A stretch of 64,000 nucleotides of DNA from Streptomyces sp. NBC_01260. GTDB lineage: Bacteria; Actinomycetota; Actinomycetes; Streptomycetales; Streptomycetaceae. Within the stretch, counting starts at the first letter, position 1; every line of letters begins with the position of its first letter. The translations under genes and the position numbers were made by a program. The notes under the pieces were generated by a model. The model saw nothing but the letters and a program-made list of their open reading frames with translations, did not search any database and had not been told where the DNA came from. The stretch spans positions 7,998,001 to 8,062,000 of the forward strand of contig NZ_CP108464.1 in assembly GCF_036226405.1 (NCBI RefSeq), given 5' to 3'. Positions 17,694 through 26,626 of the stretch are shown here, piece after piece.

Positions 17694-17790
17694 TCCAGCG
17701 AGTTCGCTGCCGCCCCCGAACTCCCTGATCCCGCGAGGATCCCGCGAGTTCCTGGCCCCCGAACTCCCTGATCCCGCCGAGTTCCCTGAC
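17694..17790. repeat. Two tandem hairpin repeats in the catabolic operon
   Basis: A 22-base unit with core GAACTCCCTGATCCCGC is repeated perfectly at 17713-17734 and 17756-17777 (period 43). Each copy is preceded by GAGTTC (17700-17705, 17746-17751), which pairs with its GAACTC (17718-17723, 17761-17766) to make two similar stem-loops. A third degenerate GAGTTCCCTGA follows. They fill the 147-base gap between the oxidoreductase and dioxygenase genes. Confidence 0.7.
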
Positions 17791-17840
17791 TTCCTCCACT
17801 TCTCCGACGAGTCCCGCTGAGTTGCCCCAGGAGAGCGCAC

Positions 17841-18716
17841 ATGACGCACACCTCCGCCCGAACCCGCATCCACGCCGAACCGCTGACCTGCACCCTCGGA
17901 GCCGAGCTGCACGGTGTCCAACTCGGCGACGCCGCCCGGGACGACGCCCTCTTCGCCGAGATCAAACAACTCCTGCTCCGGCACAAGGTGCTGTTCCTGC
18001 GCGACCAGGACATGACCCGCGCCGAGCACGTCGCGTTCGCCTCCCGCCTCGGCCCGCTGGAGGACCACCCGGTTCTGGGCAGCGACCCCGACCATCCCGG
18101 CCTCGTTCGCATCTACAAGGACCTGGACAGCAAGCCGGAACACTACGAGAACGCCCTGCACTGCGACGCGACCTGGCGCGAGCACCCTCCCATGGGCGCG
18201 GTACTGCGCTGCGTCGAGACGCCCGAGGTGGGCGGCGACACGATCTGGGTCGACATGGCAGAGGCCTACCGCAGGCTCCCCGACCACATCCGCGCGCAGA
18301 TCGCGGACCTGCGCGCCCGGCACAGCATCGAGGCGAGCTTCGGCGCGGTCATGACGACGGACCAGCGCCACCGGCTCAAGGCCCGATACCCGGACCCCGA
18401 GCACCCGGTGGTCCGCACCCACCCGGAGACCGGGGAGAAGATCCTGTTCGTCAACGCCTTCACCACCCACCTCGTCAACCACCACACCCCGCAGAACGTG
18501 CGGTTCGGCCAGGACCACGCCCCCGGCGCGAGCCTCCTGCTGAACTACCTGATCAGCCAGGCGGCGATCCCCGAGTACCAGGTGCGCTGGCGCTGGACGC
18601 CGAACAGCGTGGCCATCTGGGACAACCGCTCCACCCAGCACTACGCCGTCCAGGACTACTGGCCGGCCGTCCGCAGGATGGAACGAGCCGGCGTCGCCGG
18701 TGACCGGCCCTGCTGA
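17841..18716 (+). CDS. TauD family dioxygenase
   Basis: 291 aa, the usual TauD length. HxD is in ALHCDATWREHPPMG, the distal histidine in NRSTQHYAVQDY and the 2-oxoglutarate arginine in the closing RRMERAGVAGDRP. AGGAGAG lies 7 bases before the ATG. Family members release sulfite from taurine or cleave aryloxyalkanoates and related ethers. Substrate unknown. It is a second, clearly different 2-oxoglutarate oxygenase in the locus, so two separate hydroxylations are likely. Confidence 0.9.
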   Translation: MTHTSARTRIHAEPLTCTLGAELHGVQLGDAARDDALFAEIKQLLLRHKVLFLRDQDMTRAEHVAFASRLGPLEDHPVLGSDPDHPGLVRIYKDLDSKPEHYENALHCDATWREHPPMGAVLRCVETPEVGGDTIWVDMAEAYRRLPDHIRAQIADLRARHSIEASFGAVMTTDQRHRLKARYPDPEHPVVRTHPETGEKILFVNAFTTHLVNHHTPQNVRFGQDHAPGASLLLNYLISQAAIPEYQVRWRWTPNSVAIWDNRSTQHYAVQDYWPAVRRMERAGVAGDRPC

Positions 18717-18720
18717 GCCG

Positions 18721-19998
18721 ATGAACCGGAACCGCGGTTACGCGTGGCTGGTGTTCGCCCTCAGCTTCGGGCTGCTTCTGTCCGACTACATGTCACGGCA
18801 GGTCCTGAACGCCGTGTTCCCTCTGCTGAAGGCCGAATGGGTGCTCTCCGACGCCCAGTTGGGCTCCCTGAGCGGCATCGTCGCCCTGATGGTCGGCCTG
18901 CTGACCTTCCCGCTGTCGCTGCTGGCGGACCGCTGGGGCCGGGTCAGGAGCCTGGTCCTGGCCGCGGGGGTGTGGAGCCTGGCGACCCTGGGCTGCGCCT
19001 TCGCCGCGAGCTACGGTCAGATGTTCCTGGGCCGCTTCATGGTCGGCGTGGGCGAGGCGGCGTACGGGAGCGTCGGCATCGCGGTGGTGCTGAGCGTGTT
19101 CCCGGTGGGCCTGCGGGCCACGCTCTCCGGGGCGTTCATCGCGGGCGGCGCCTTCGGATCCGTACTCGGAGTGTCGATCGGCGGGGTGGTCGCCCAACAC
19201 CTCGGATGGCGCTGGACATTCGGCGTCATGGGCCTGTTCGGCCTGGTCCTGGCCGCGGTGTACGGCGTCGTCGTGACCGAGCGGAAACTGGCATCCGCCG
19301 GCGTCGGCCCCAGCACCGCACCGGGTGCGCGGGACCCGGTGCGCAAGCTGCTGCCGCGGCTGTTCTCCTCCGTCTCCGTGCTGTGCGCCTACGTGGGCAG
19401 CGGGCTGCAGATGTTCCTCGCGATGGCGCTGATGGCCTGGATGCCCAGCTACCTCGACCGCTACTACGGCCTGCCACCCGACAAGGCCGGGCTCGCCGCG
19501 GGGGTCTTCGCGCTCATCACCGGGATCGGCATGGTGGGCGGCGGCCTGGTCTGCGACCGGCTCGGCCGCAGGAACCGGCACCTGAAGTGGACCGTCGCCG
19601 TCTTCTGCAGCGTCGGGTCACTGGTCCTGCTCACGGGAGGATTCCAGCTCCCGCCCAGTGCGGCGCAACTCCTCCTCATCGGTGCGGGAACGCTGTTGTC
19701 CAACGCCACCGCGGGACCGGCGGCCGCCATGGTGATGAGCCTGACCCCCGCCGCCGTCGCGGCGACGGCCCTGGCCACGCTCACCCTCGCCAACAGTCTG
19801 CTGGGCCTGGCACCGGGCCCGGCGGTGACCGGCATGCTCGCCGACCGCATGGGCCTGCACGCCGCACTCCAGGTGATCCCGCTCGTCTCGGTCGTGGCGG
19901 GCCTGGCCTTCGCCCTCGGCAGACGTCACTACGACAAGGGCCTCGTCCCGATCACGGCCGAGGCCGTGGCCCTCAGGAAAACGGAGCTCCAGACATGA
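18721..19998 (+). CDS. MFS transporter (anion/metabolite symporter type)
   Basis: 425 aa with about 12 membrane segments. The loop 2-3 motif is LLADRWGRVRSLVLA, and the corresponding motif between segments 8 and 9 is LVCDRLGRRNRHLK. I start at ATG 18721; an in-frame GTG at 18700 would overlap the dioxygenase stop, and neither has a clear ribosome site. Sitting among catabolic enzymes, it is a good candidate for the uptake carrier of the pathway substrate. Confidence 0.85.
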   Translation: MNRNRGYAWLVFALSFGLLLSDYMSRQVLNAVFPLLKAEWVLSDAQLGSLSGIVALMVGLLTFPLSLLADRWGRVRSLVLAAGVWSLATLGCAFAASYGQMFLGRFMVGVGEAAYGSVGIAVVLSVFPVGLRATLSGAFIAGGAFGSVLGVSIGGVVAQHLGWRWTFGVMGLFGLVLAAVYGVVVTERKLASAGVGPSTAPGARDPVRKLLPRLFSSVSVLCAYVGSGLQMFLAMALMAWMPSYLDRYYGLPPDKAGLAAGVFALITGIGMVGGGLVCDRLGRRNRHLKWTVAVFCSVGSLVLLTGGFQLPPSAAQLLLIGAGTLLSNATAGPAAAMVMSLTPAAVAATALATLTLANSLLGLAPGPAVTGMLADRMGLHAALQVIPLVSVVAGLAFALGRRHYDKGLVPITAEAVALRKTELQT

Positions 19999-20588
19999 AC
20001 CCCGCCCCCGCGCCCACGGTCGTGATCGTGCCCGGCCTGCGCGACCACGTCTCCGGTCACTGGCAGACGGCACTCGCCGCCCGGCTCCCCGGCGCCGTGA
20101 CCGTGCCGCCCCTGACAGAGGCCAGGCTCAGCCGCGACGCGCAGGTCGCCACACTCGACGGCGTACTGTCCGGCATCGCCGGACCGGTGGTGCTCGTCGC
20201 GCACAGCGCCGGAGTGCTCACCACCGTCCACTGGGCGGCCCGGCACCACCGGCAGGTGCGATTCGCGCTGCTCGCCACTCCACCGGACTTCGACACCCCA
20301 CTGCCCGACGGCCATCCCGGACCGGAGACCCTGCGCGAGAACGGCTGGCTCCCGACACCCCGGACCCCGCTGCCGTTCCCCAGCATGGTCGCGGCGAGCA
20401 CGAACGACCCCCTGGCCCGCTTCGAGCGGGTCGCCGAACTGGCCCGCGCCTGGGGCAGCCGGCTGGTCGACCTCGGCCCGGTCGGACACCTCAACCCCGT
20501 ATCCGGCTATGAGGACTGGCCGCAGGCGATGGACTTCCTCGACGCCGTCGGCTGCCGTACGGCTTCGGAACCCGAGGCGTCGGCATGA
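19995..20588 (+). CDS. RBBP9/YdeN-type alpha/beta hydrolase
   Basis: 197 aa, a size typical of this small serine hydrolase family. It has VIVPGLRDHVSGHWQ at the N-terminus, nucleophile Ser in VAHSAG, an acid in the STNDPL region and the catalytic His in VGHLNP. ATGA overlaps the carrier stop. It may release an acid from an ester or thioester in the pathway, which is inference. Confidence 0.82.
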   Translation: MNPAPAPTVVIVPGLRDHVSGHWQTALAARLPGAVTVPPLTEARLSRDAQVATLDGVLSGIAGPVVLVAHSAGVLTTVHWAARHHRQVRFALLATPPDFDTPLPDGHPGPETLRENGWLPTPRTPLPFPSMVAASTNDPLARFERVAELARAWGSRLVDLGPVGHLNPVSGYEDWPQAMDFLDAVGCRTASEPEASA

Positions 20589-22549
20589 GCGCGCCGGCCG
20601 GCAACATCGCAGGCTTCCTGCGGTGGCTGGAGACAGAGCGCGGCCTGTCGTTCACCGGCTACGAGGCACTGTGGCGGTGGAGCACCGACGACCTCGCGGC
20701 CTTCTGGTCGGCGGTGTGGGAGTACTACGGCCTGGACGCCGTCAGCCACTACGACGAGGTGCTCGCCGACGCGGCGATGCCCGGCGCGACCTGGTTCACC
20801 GGAGCACGGCTGAACTTCGCGCGGCAGTGCCTCGCTCACGCCACCGACGCACGTCCCGCACTCATCGCCGTGTCCGAGACCGGCGAGCCCGTGGAGACCT
20901 CGTGGGACCGGCTCGCCGACGAAGTGGCGGGCGTGGCCGCCGCCCTGCGCGAGATGGGAGTGGGCCCCGGGGACTGCGTCGCCGGTTATCTGCCGAACAT
21001 CCCGCAGGCCGTGGTGGCCCTCCTGGCCACGGCCGCCGTCGGCGCCACCTGGACGGTCTGCTCGCCCGACTTCGGCACGCCGAGCGTCATCGCCCGGCTG
21101 CGGCAGGCGCGGCCGACGGTCCTGGTGGCAGCGGACGGCTACCGCTACGGGGGGAAGGAGTACGACCGGCGCCCGCACGTCGCGGAGATCCTGGACGGCC
21201 TGCCCACGGTCCGCCATCTGGTCGCCGTCGACCGCCTGTACGTGTCCGGGGCCGGTCCGGCCTGGCCGGGGCGGACGGATGCGACCCGGCACGGGTGGAC
21301 CGAACTGGCCGACCGCAGGGCCCGGCCGGTCTTCGCCGACGTCCCGTTCGACCACCCGCTGTGGATCCTGTGGTCCTCGGGGACCACCGGCGTGCCGAAG
21401 GGCATCGTGCACGGCCACGGCGGCATAGTCGTCGAACTGCTCAAGGCGCTCGGGCTCGGCGTCGACCTGCGCGCGGACGACCGCTACCTCTTCCACACCT
21501 CCACCAGCTGGATGGTGTGGAACTTCATGGTCGGGGGGCTGCTGCACGGAAGCACGCTCGTCCTGTACGACGGCAGCCCAGCCCATCCCGACATCAACGG
21601 GGTCTGGCGGACCGCCGAACGCACTGGCGCCACGGTGGTCGGCGTCGGCGCCGCCTATCTGACAGCGGCGGAGAAGGCGGGCGCCCGCCCGGCGGCCGGG
21701 ACGGACCTCGGTGCGGTGCGGACCATCCTGCAGACCGGCTCGGCGATGCCCGACAGCACCTGGCACTGGGCCCGCGACCGCCTCGCCCCCGGTGCCCGGC
21801 TCCAGTCGATCTGCGGCGGCACCGACATCTGCTCCGTCCTGGCCGGCGGCTCCCCGCTGCTGCCGGTGCGCACGGGCCGGATCTCGGGGCCCGCTCTGGG
21901 CGTCGCCCTCGCCTCCTGGGACGCCACGGGGCAGCCGCGTGTGGGGCAACAGGGCGAACTGGTGGTCACGGCCCCCCTGCCGTCGATGCCGCTGCACTTC
22001 GTCGACGACCCCGACGGTGAGCGCTACAAGCGCAGTTACTTCGACGTCTATCCGGGCGTCTGGCGGCACGGCGACTGGGTCACCGTCGATGCCGACCTCT
22101 CCGTCGCGGTGGCGGGACGCTCCGACTCCACGCTCAACCGCATGGGCGTACGGATGGGCTCGGCCGACCTCTACGCCGTCGTCGAGCGGTTGCCGCGAGT
22201 CGCGGACAGCCTCGTCATCGGCGCCGAACTTCCCGACGGCCGCTACTACATGCCGCTCTTCGTGGTGCCCGCGGCAGGGGAGCGGTTCGACGACTCCCTG
22301 CGCGACGAGATCGTCGGCGCCATCAGACAGAGTCTGTCGCCCCGGCACGTCCCGGACGCCGTCGTCCCCGTCGAGGCCGTGCCCCGCACCCTCACGGGCA
22401 AGAAGCTGGAGGTCCCGGTGAAACGCATCCTCCAGGGCGCCCGCGTCACCGAGGTCAGTGCGGAAGGCGCCGTGACCCGGCCCGACATGCTGGCCTGGTT
22501 CGCCGGATTCGCCGACCGGCTGGCCTCGGGCCGGGGCGAGGGGCGGTAG
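20585..22549 (+). CDS. Acetoacetyl-CoA synthetase
   Basis: 654 aa, full length for the family (about 650). N-terminal ACAS domain, then WSSGTTGVPKGI (about 261-272) and GGTDICSVLAGG. A C-terminal PRTLTGKKLEVPVKRIL carries the catalytic lysine. The GGTDI..F/L pattern and VWEYYGLD opening are those of acetoacetate-CoA ligase rather than acetyl-CoA synthetase. It converts acetoacetate, ATP and CoA to acetoacetyl-CoA. It is coupled by ATGA to the hydrolase and ends the operon, and fits as the salvage step for acetoacetate made by the BKACE. Confidence 0.9.
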   Translation: MSAPAGNIAGFLRWLETERGLSFTGYEALWRWSTDDLAAFWSAVWEYYGLDAVSHYDEVLADAAMPGATWFTGARLNFARQCLAHATDARPALIAVSETGEPVETSWDRLADEVAGVAAALREMGVGPGDCVAGYLPNIPQAVVALLATAAVGATWTVCSPDFGTPSVIARLRQARPTVLVAADGYRYGGKEYDRRPHVAEILDGLPTVRHLVAVDRLYVSGAGPAWPGRTDATRHGWTELADRRARPVFADVPFDHPLWILWSSGTTGVPKGIVHGHGGIVVELLKALGLGVDLRADDRYLFHTSTSWMVWNFMVGGLLHGSTLVLYDGSPAHPDINGVWRTAERTGATVVGVGAAYLTAAEKAGARPAAGTDLGAVRTILQTGSAMPDSTWHWARDRLAPGARLQSICGGTDICSVLAGGSPLLPVRTGRISGPALGVALASWDATGQPRVGQQGELVVTAPLPSMPLHFVDDPDGERYKRSYFDVYPGVWRHGDWVTVDADLSVAVAGRSDSTLNRMGVRMGSADLYAVVERLPRVADSLVIGAELPDGRYYMPLFVVPAAGERFDDSLRDEIVGAIRQSLSPRHVPDAVVPVEAVPRTLTGKKLEVPVKRILQGARVTEVSAEGAVTRPDMLAWFAGFADRLASGRGEGR

Positions 22550-22881
22550 GGATCCCACCCTGACGGCAGGACCCTCCGGCGGGGCCATGGGTTTCGTCAA
22601 GGCAATGGGCTGCGCTCCGGTGGGGTTCGGGGCGACGCCGGCCGGTCGCGGTTCTGGGTCCCGGCCCGCCGGCACCGCCTCGTCCCGAGTCGCCGCAGTT
22701 CTGACACTCGGTCACGGACATGGCCCCTGAGCTGCGGTTGGTGTGATCCAATGCCGTTTCTTGGAACCGAAGTTGCTGAGACAGAACCTGGACATTTACA
22801 GGATCATTTCAGGATCGACTCGGCCCTAGTGTTGTCGGTGTCAGCAGGAAACACCGCAACTCAAAGCCGCTGGAGATCATA
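22550..22881. other. Intergenic region before lipoprotein gene
   Basis: No gene seen. Near its end, CAGGATC occurs at 22799-22805 and 22810-22816 (11 bases apart), a possible factor site in the promoter of the lipoprotein. No strong terminator hairpin was found after the catabolic operon. Confidence 0.4.
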
Positions 22882-23583
22882 ATGCGTTCGCGTCTCGCCG
22901 CCCGTTCCGCCCGTCTCGTCCTGGCCGCCGCGGCGGTGACGGCCCTCGCCGCCACCGCCACCGCCTGCGGCCCCGAGGACACCACGGACACCGGCAGCTC
23001 CGCGGCCCCCTCCACCGTCGCCTCCGACGGCAGCGGCGGGAGTGACAGCTCCTCCAGCGACAGCCCCTCCGCCGGCGACTCCTCCACCGGCGGCTCCAGC
23101 TCCACCGGCGGTTCCAAGTCCACCGGCGGTTCCACCGGCAAGACCGGCTCCGACGACGGCGAGAAGAGCGGCTACGGGCAGGCCTGCGGCACCAACGACC
23201 TGGATCTCACGCTCACCTCGGAGTCCCAGGCCGGCGGCTACTACCTCGTCACCGCCAAGGCCAAGTCGGGGATCACCTGCTACCTGGACGTCAACACCCC
23301 CAGCGTCTCCTTCGGCTCCGGTGCCGACGGCGTCGCCTCCCCCGTCGGACAGGGGGGCGAAGACCCCATCAAGCTCACCGGCTCCAACGTCGCGTACGCC
23401 GGCATCAGCCCCAAGACCACCAACAACAATGACGGCAAGGAATTCGAGAACGTCATCATCGCCACCACCGACGACGACCCCAACCCCGCCGAGCTCAAGC
23501 TCCCCGAGGCCGCCAACGTCGACAAGCCCATCGTCACCAACTGGGCCACCAACAGCTCCGAGGCCATTCCCCGCATTGTCTGA
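22882..23583 (+). CDS. Secreted lipoprotein, DUF4232-like
   Basis: 233 aa. Signal peptide with lipobox ATATAC and Cys29, then about 70 residues of Ser/Gly/Thr linker with repeats of STGGS. A compact domain with two cysteines follows (YGQACGTNDLDLTL ... GITCYLDV). This layout is that of Streptomyces DUF4232-type lipoproteins, which are surface-exposed and of unknown role. GGAG lies just before the ATG. Monocistronic. Confidence 0.75.
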   Translation: MRSRLAARSARLVLAAAAVTALAATATACGPEDTTDTGSSAAPSTVASDGSGGSDSSSSDSPSAGDSSTGGSSSTGGSKSTGGSTGKTGSDDGEKSGYGQACGTNDLDLTLTSESQAGGYYLVTAKAKSGITCYLDVNTPSVSFGSGADGVASPVGQGGEDPIKLTGSNVAYAGISPKTTNNNDGKEFENVIIATTDDDPNPAELKLPEAANVDKPIVTNWATNSSEAIPRIV

Positions 23584-23682
23584 CGGACCGGACCGGCATT
23601 GTCGTCAACAGCGGGGGAGCGCCACGCCGGCCCCGAAGGCTGCAGGCCCGTTCCGGAGCCACGGAGAAGACGGCGGCGGGGG

Positions 23683-24869
23683 CTACCGGGGAGGCACGAG
23701 GGCGTACCGCGTCTCCTGCGGGACGTGTGAGGTGTCGCGGCGGGCCAGCAACCAGTACAGGATCGCGGGCACCGCCAGACCCACCATCCAGGAGATGTCC
23801 GCGCCGCCCAGCGGATCCACCAGCGGGCCCGTGCAGAAGTGCGTCGCGAGGAACGGGAGCTGGGCGAGGATGCCCACCCCGTAGACCGTGAGGGCGTCCC
23901 GGCGCCAGGCGCCGTAGCGTCCCCCCGGGTCGGACAGCGCCGGGATGTCGTACCGCTCCCGTGAGATCAGGTAGTAGTCGACCAGGTTGATCGCCGACCA
24001 CGGCGTGAAGAACGTCAGCAGGAACAGCAGGAAGTCCTTGAAGGACGTCAGGAAGCTGTCCTTGCCCAGGAGCGCCACCATTGTTCCCGCCACCATGATC
24101 ACCGCGATGTACGCGGCACTGCCGCGCGGCGACAGTGTCTTCTGGCCGCGGAATCCGCTGATGCCGGTCACCATCGACATGAAGCCGCCGTAGGTGTTGA
24201 GCACGTTGATGGTCAGCTTGCCGAACGCGATCACGAAGTACAGGAACGACGCGATCAGGCCCGCACCGCCCAGGCCGACCACGTATCCGACCTGGTTGGC
24301 GAGGAACGCGTCCCCCGCGCTCGCCGCCACGAGCACCCCGAACGTCATCGACCACTGCGAGCCGATGGCCGACCCGGACAGGGTCCACCAGAAGGTGGCC
24401 CGGCCCGACGTCGTACGCGGCAGACAGCGCGAGTAGTCCGCGACGTACGGCCCGAAGGCGAGCTGCCAGGTTGCCGAGAGCGACACCGCGAGCAGGAACA
24501 CCGGCAGATCGAAGTGCGCGTCGCCGAGCAGCGCCGACAGGTCCACGCGGTCCAGGAGGCGGATGCTCAGGTAGATGAAGGCCGGCGCGCAGACCACGCT
24601 CGCTGGATCATCTGGGGCAGGCCGAGCCTCGGGCCCTGCGCGGAGTGCAGGGCCATGACGGCGCCGCCGAGCAGATTGCCCAGCAGGAGGCCGGCCACCG
24701 ACCACACCACGTCGCCGCCGAAGACGACGGCGAGCGCGCCGGTGACGACTGCGGTGATCTGCAGGTTCGCGCCGAGCCAGAGGGTGAACTGACTGAACGC
24801 GGTCCCGTGCCGTTCGCCGTCCGGGACGACGTCGATGGAGCGCCGCTCCACCAGGTCTTCAGCTGCCAT
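23683..24869 (-). pseudogene. NCS1-type cytosine/purine permease with internal deletion
   Basis: The N-terminus (ATG 24869) reads as a good NCS1 permease up to LGPRLGLPQMIQ, then the frame reaches a stop near 24567. The rest of the protein resumes in another frame from about 24610 (VVCAPAFIYLSIRLLDRVDL ...) and is normal to its end at 23683. Together the parts give about 395 residues against about 480 in the family, so roughly 90 residues (the third to fifth membrane segments) are missing along with the frame. The carrier cannot be functional. Confidence 0.75.
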
Positions 24870-24921
24870 GACTTGGTTACCCGGCCTCTCGTTGGTGTGC
24901 CCTGCGGTGCGGCAGTGGCCG

Positions 24922-25491
24922 CTACTTGATCCCGTGCCGCGCCGCCCAGTCGCTCGCGACGTCCTCCGGGTCCTTCTTGTCCTTGTCCACCAGGCGGTTG
25001 AGCTCGGTGAGGTCCTCGGTCGTCAGCGCGCTGCCGAGCCGGGCGAGCGCCTTACGGACCGTCGAGTCGGCCTTGCGGTCGGCGATGAGCGGGACGATGT
25101 GCTGGCCGGGGACCAGGTTCTTGGGGTCGGTGAGGACGACCCAGTGCTCGGCGGCGATGTCGGTGTCCGTGGTGAAAAGGTTCGCGACGTCCACGTCACC
25201 CTTCTTCAGGGCGCCCTGGACCAGCGGTCCCGAGGAGTCCAGGGACTTGAACTCCTTGAACTCCACGCCGTACACGTCCTTGAGGCCCACTGCTCCCACC
25301 GTGCGCTTCTTGACCTCGGGGGCCGCGCCGATGACGAGCTTCCCGTTGTGCCGGGCGAGATCGGCGAGGGACGTGAGACCGTACGTGTCGGCGGTTTCCC
25401 GGGTGACGACGAACGCGTCGGAGTCCTCGGCCCGGCCGTGGGGCAGGATCTGCAGGCCGTTCGGCAGGGCCATGGCGAGGGCGTTCTGCAT
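24922..25491 (-). pseudogene. OpuAC-type betaine-binding protein, N-terminus lost
   Basis: 189 aa that match the C-terminal two thirds of OpuAC/ProX substrate-binding proteins: EDSDAFVVTRETADTYGLTSLADL, VYGVEFKEFKSLDSSGPLVQGALKKGDVDVANLFTTD, and DPKNLVPGQHIVPLI. No signal peptide, lipobox or first lobe exists. Upstream the frame runs into unrelated sequence and no ABC permease or ATPase is near. It is a decayed remnant of a glycine-betaine/choline uptake system. Confidence 0.75.
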
Positions 25492-25504
25492 GTCGCGGCT
25501 GTCC

Positions 25505-25731
25505 GGGCGTTGCGTCAGCGGGACATGCGGCTCGACCCGGCGTTGCCCGTCGGCCGGGCCTTCGGGCTGGCGGATGCGGTGCTCGACGCGGAGCTGGCCG
25601 ACCGGCCGCTGACGGACGATGTGACAGCTGCGGCCGGGCTGCTCGACCGGTTCGCCGAACTGTGGCTGGAGCTCGGGTCGGGGAGCGGAAAGGCCCCCGG
25701 TGGCCGGGGTGTTGTGCGGCGGACGTCATGA
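25505..25731 (+). pseudogene. Tail of an unrecognised gene
   Basis: The plus strand reads RDMRLDPALPVGRAFGLADAVLDAELADRPLTDDVTAAAGLLDRFAELWLELGSG and stops at 25731. Composition and codon use look like a real C-terminal helix bundle, but I do not recognise the family. There is no start, and the reading frame to its left is only the complement of the OpuAC remnant. Probably the 3' end of a gene cut by the same rearrangement. Confidence 0.35.
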
Positions 25732-26069
25732 GTGACAGTCCTCCGGCATCCGGGGCGCGATCGCGGCGAAGAGGCTGACGGGCGGTCCGCTGTACGACGA
25801 CGGCCCGGCCGCGGGGAGCCCGTGAGGCGCACCGGTTCCCATGGCCTGTGAATGAAAGTGGTTGCTCCTGAGTTTCGGCGTGTCCAGCGGATTCCGGGCG
25901 GTTGGCTCACCGGCCGAAGAGCGGCTCGGGATGCCTTCGCGGCCGGGCGACTGCTGCATGTCCTCGTTGAACAGTTCCGTGCGACGCGACGCGGAGCGGC
26001 ACGTTGAGCTTGCGGTCGTTGACGGTTCGAAGGGGGATACCTTCTACGCTGCCGACCGGGCAGATTTTC
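25732..26069. other. Non-coding stretch in decayed region
   Basis: No gene or clear regulatory structure on either strand. Open frames here lack ribosome sites and family resemblance. Confidence 0.5.
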
Positions 26070-26240
26070 TTAGGGGCCTGGCGGGTCGTCAACGGCGAGA
26101 CCGGCACCGTGCTGACCTCCGGCAGCGGTGCGGGAGCCATCACCTTCCCCCGGACCTCCCTGCGCAAGATCACGTTCGAGATCACCGGCTCGACCGGCAC
26201 CCCGAAGATCGCCGAGTACGAGACCTACGCCGGGCAGCGG
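26070..26240 (+). pseudogene. C-terminal scrap of a glycoside hydrolase
   Basis: Reads AWRVVNGETGTVLTSGSGAGAITFPRTSLRKITFEITGSTGTPKIAEYETYAG. It resembles the last strands of the discoidin-like domain that ends many secreted Streptomyces glycoside hydrolases, where YETYAG is commonly the terminus. The original stop is gone and the frame runs on into unrelated sequence. No catalytic domain is present. Confidence 0.5.
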
Positions 26241-26626
26241 CATCGGCGCCGCGGCCGTCAGCCGCTTGCACCCGGTGCCAGGAAGGGCGCCGAGCCCCGT
26301 CACCTGCTGTTGATCACCCGGAGTCGGAGGCCGTCGGATGTGGCGGCCCCCGGCCCCGGGCGGGCGAGGCCCGGCCGGGGCCCATATCGCCCCCGCGTCG
26401 ACGGCCCGCTGGGCAGGCTCACGTGGTGAGTGGATCACGATCCCCGATGCGCGCGAACTTGGGAGAAAGGGCTCCCGGACGCGTCTTGACCGTGTAGAGA
26501 GCGAGTTCACGGGGGGTTACCGGCGGATGCCGGGACGCCTCCCGGTGCCGCTGTGGGTTCTGCGGTGGGAGGGCATTAGGTTGACCGGGAAAGGTCTCGG
26601 CAGCCGGACTCGTGATGGGGGCGAGC
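26241..26626. other. Non-coding stretch before TerD gene
   Basis: No gene recognised. It must contain the promoter of the TerD-type gene; no convincing -35/-10 pair was identified. Confidence 0.45.

Noticed and set aside
23029..23150. STGGS/SSS repeats as DNA minisatellite
   Set aside because: They encode the low-complexity linker of the lipoprotein; codon choice varies between copies, so protein-level selection explains them.
24835..25731. 298-codon plus-strand frame across the OpuAC remnant
   Set aside because: Most of it is the complement of the OpuAC-type coding sequence. Only its last about 75 codons, beyond 25505, lie outside it; these I list as a gene tail.
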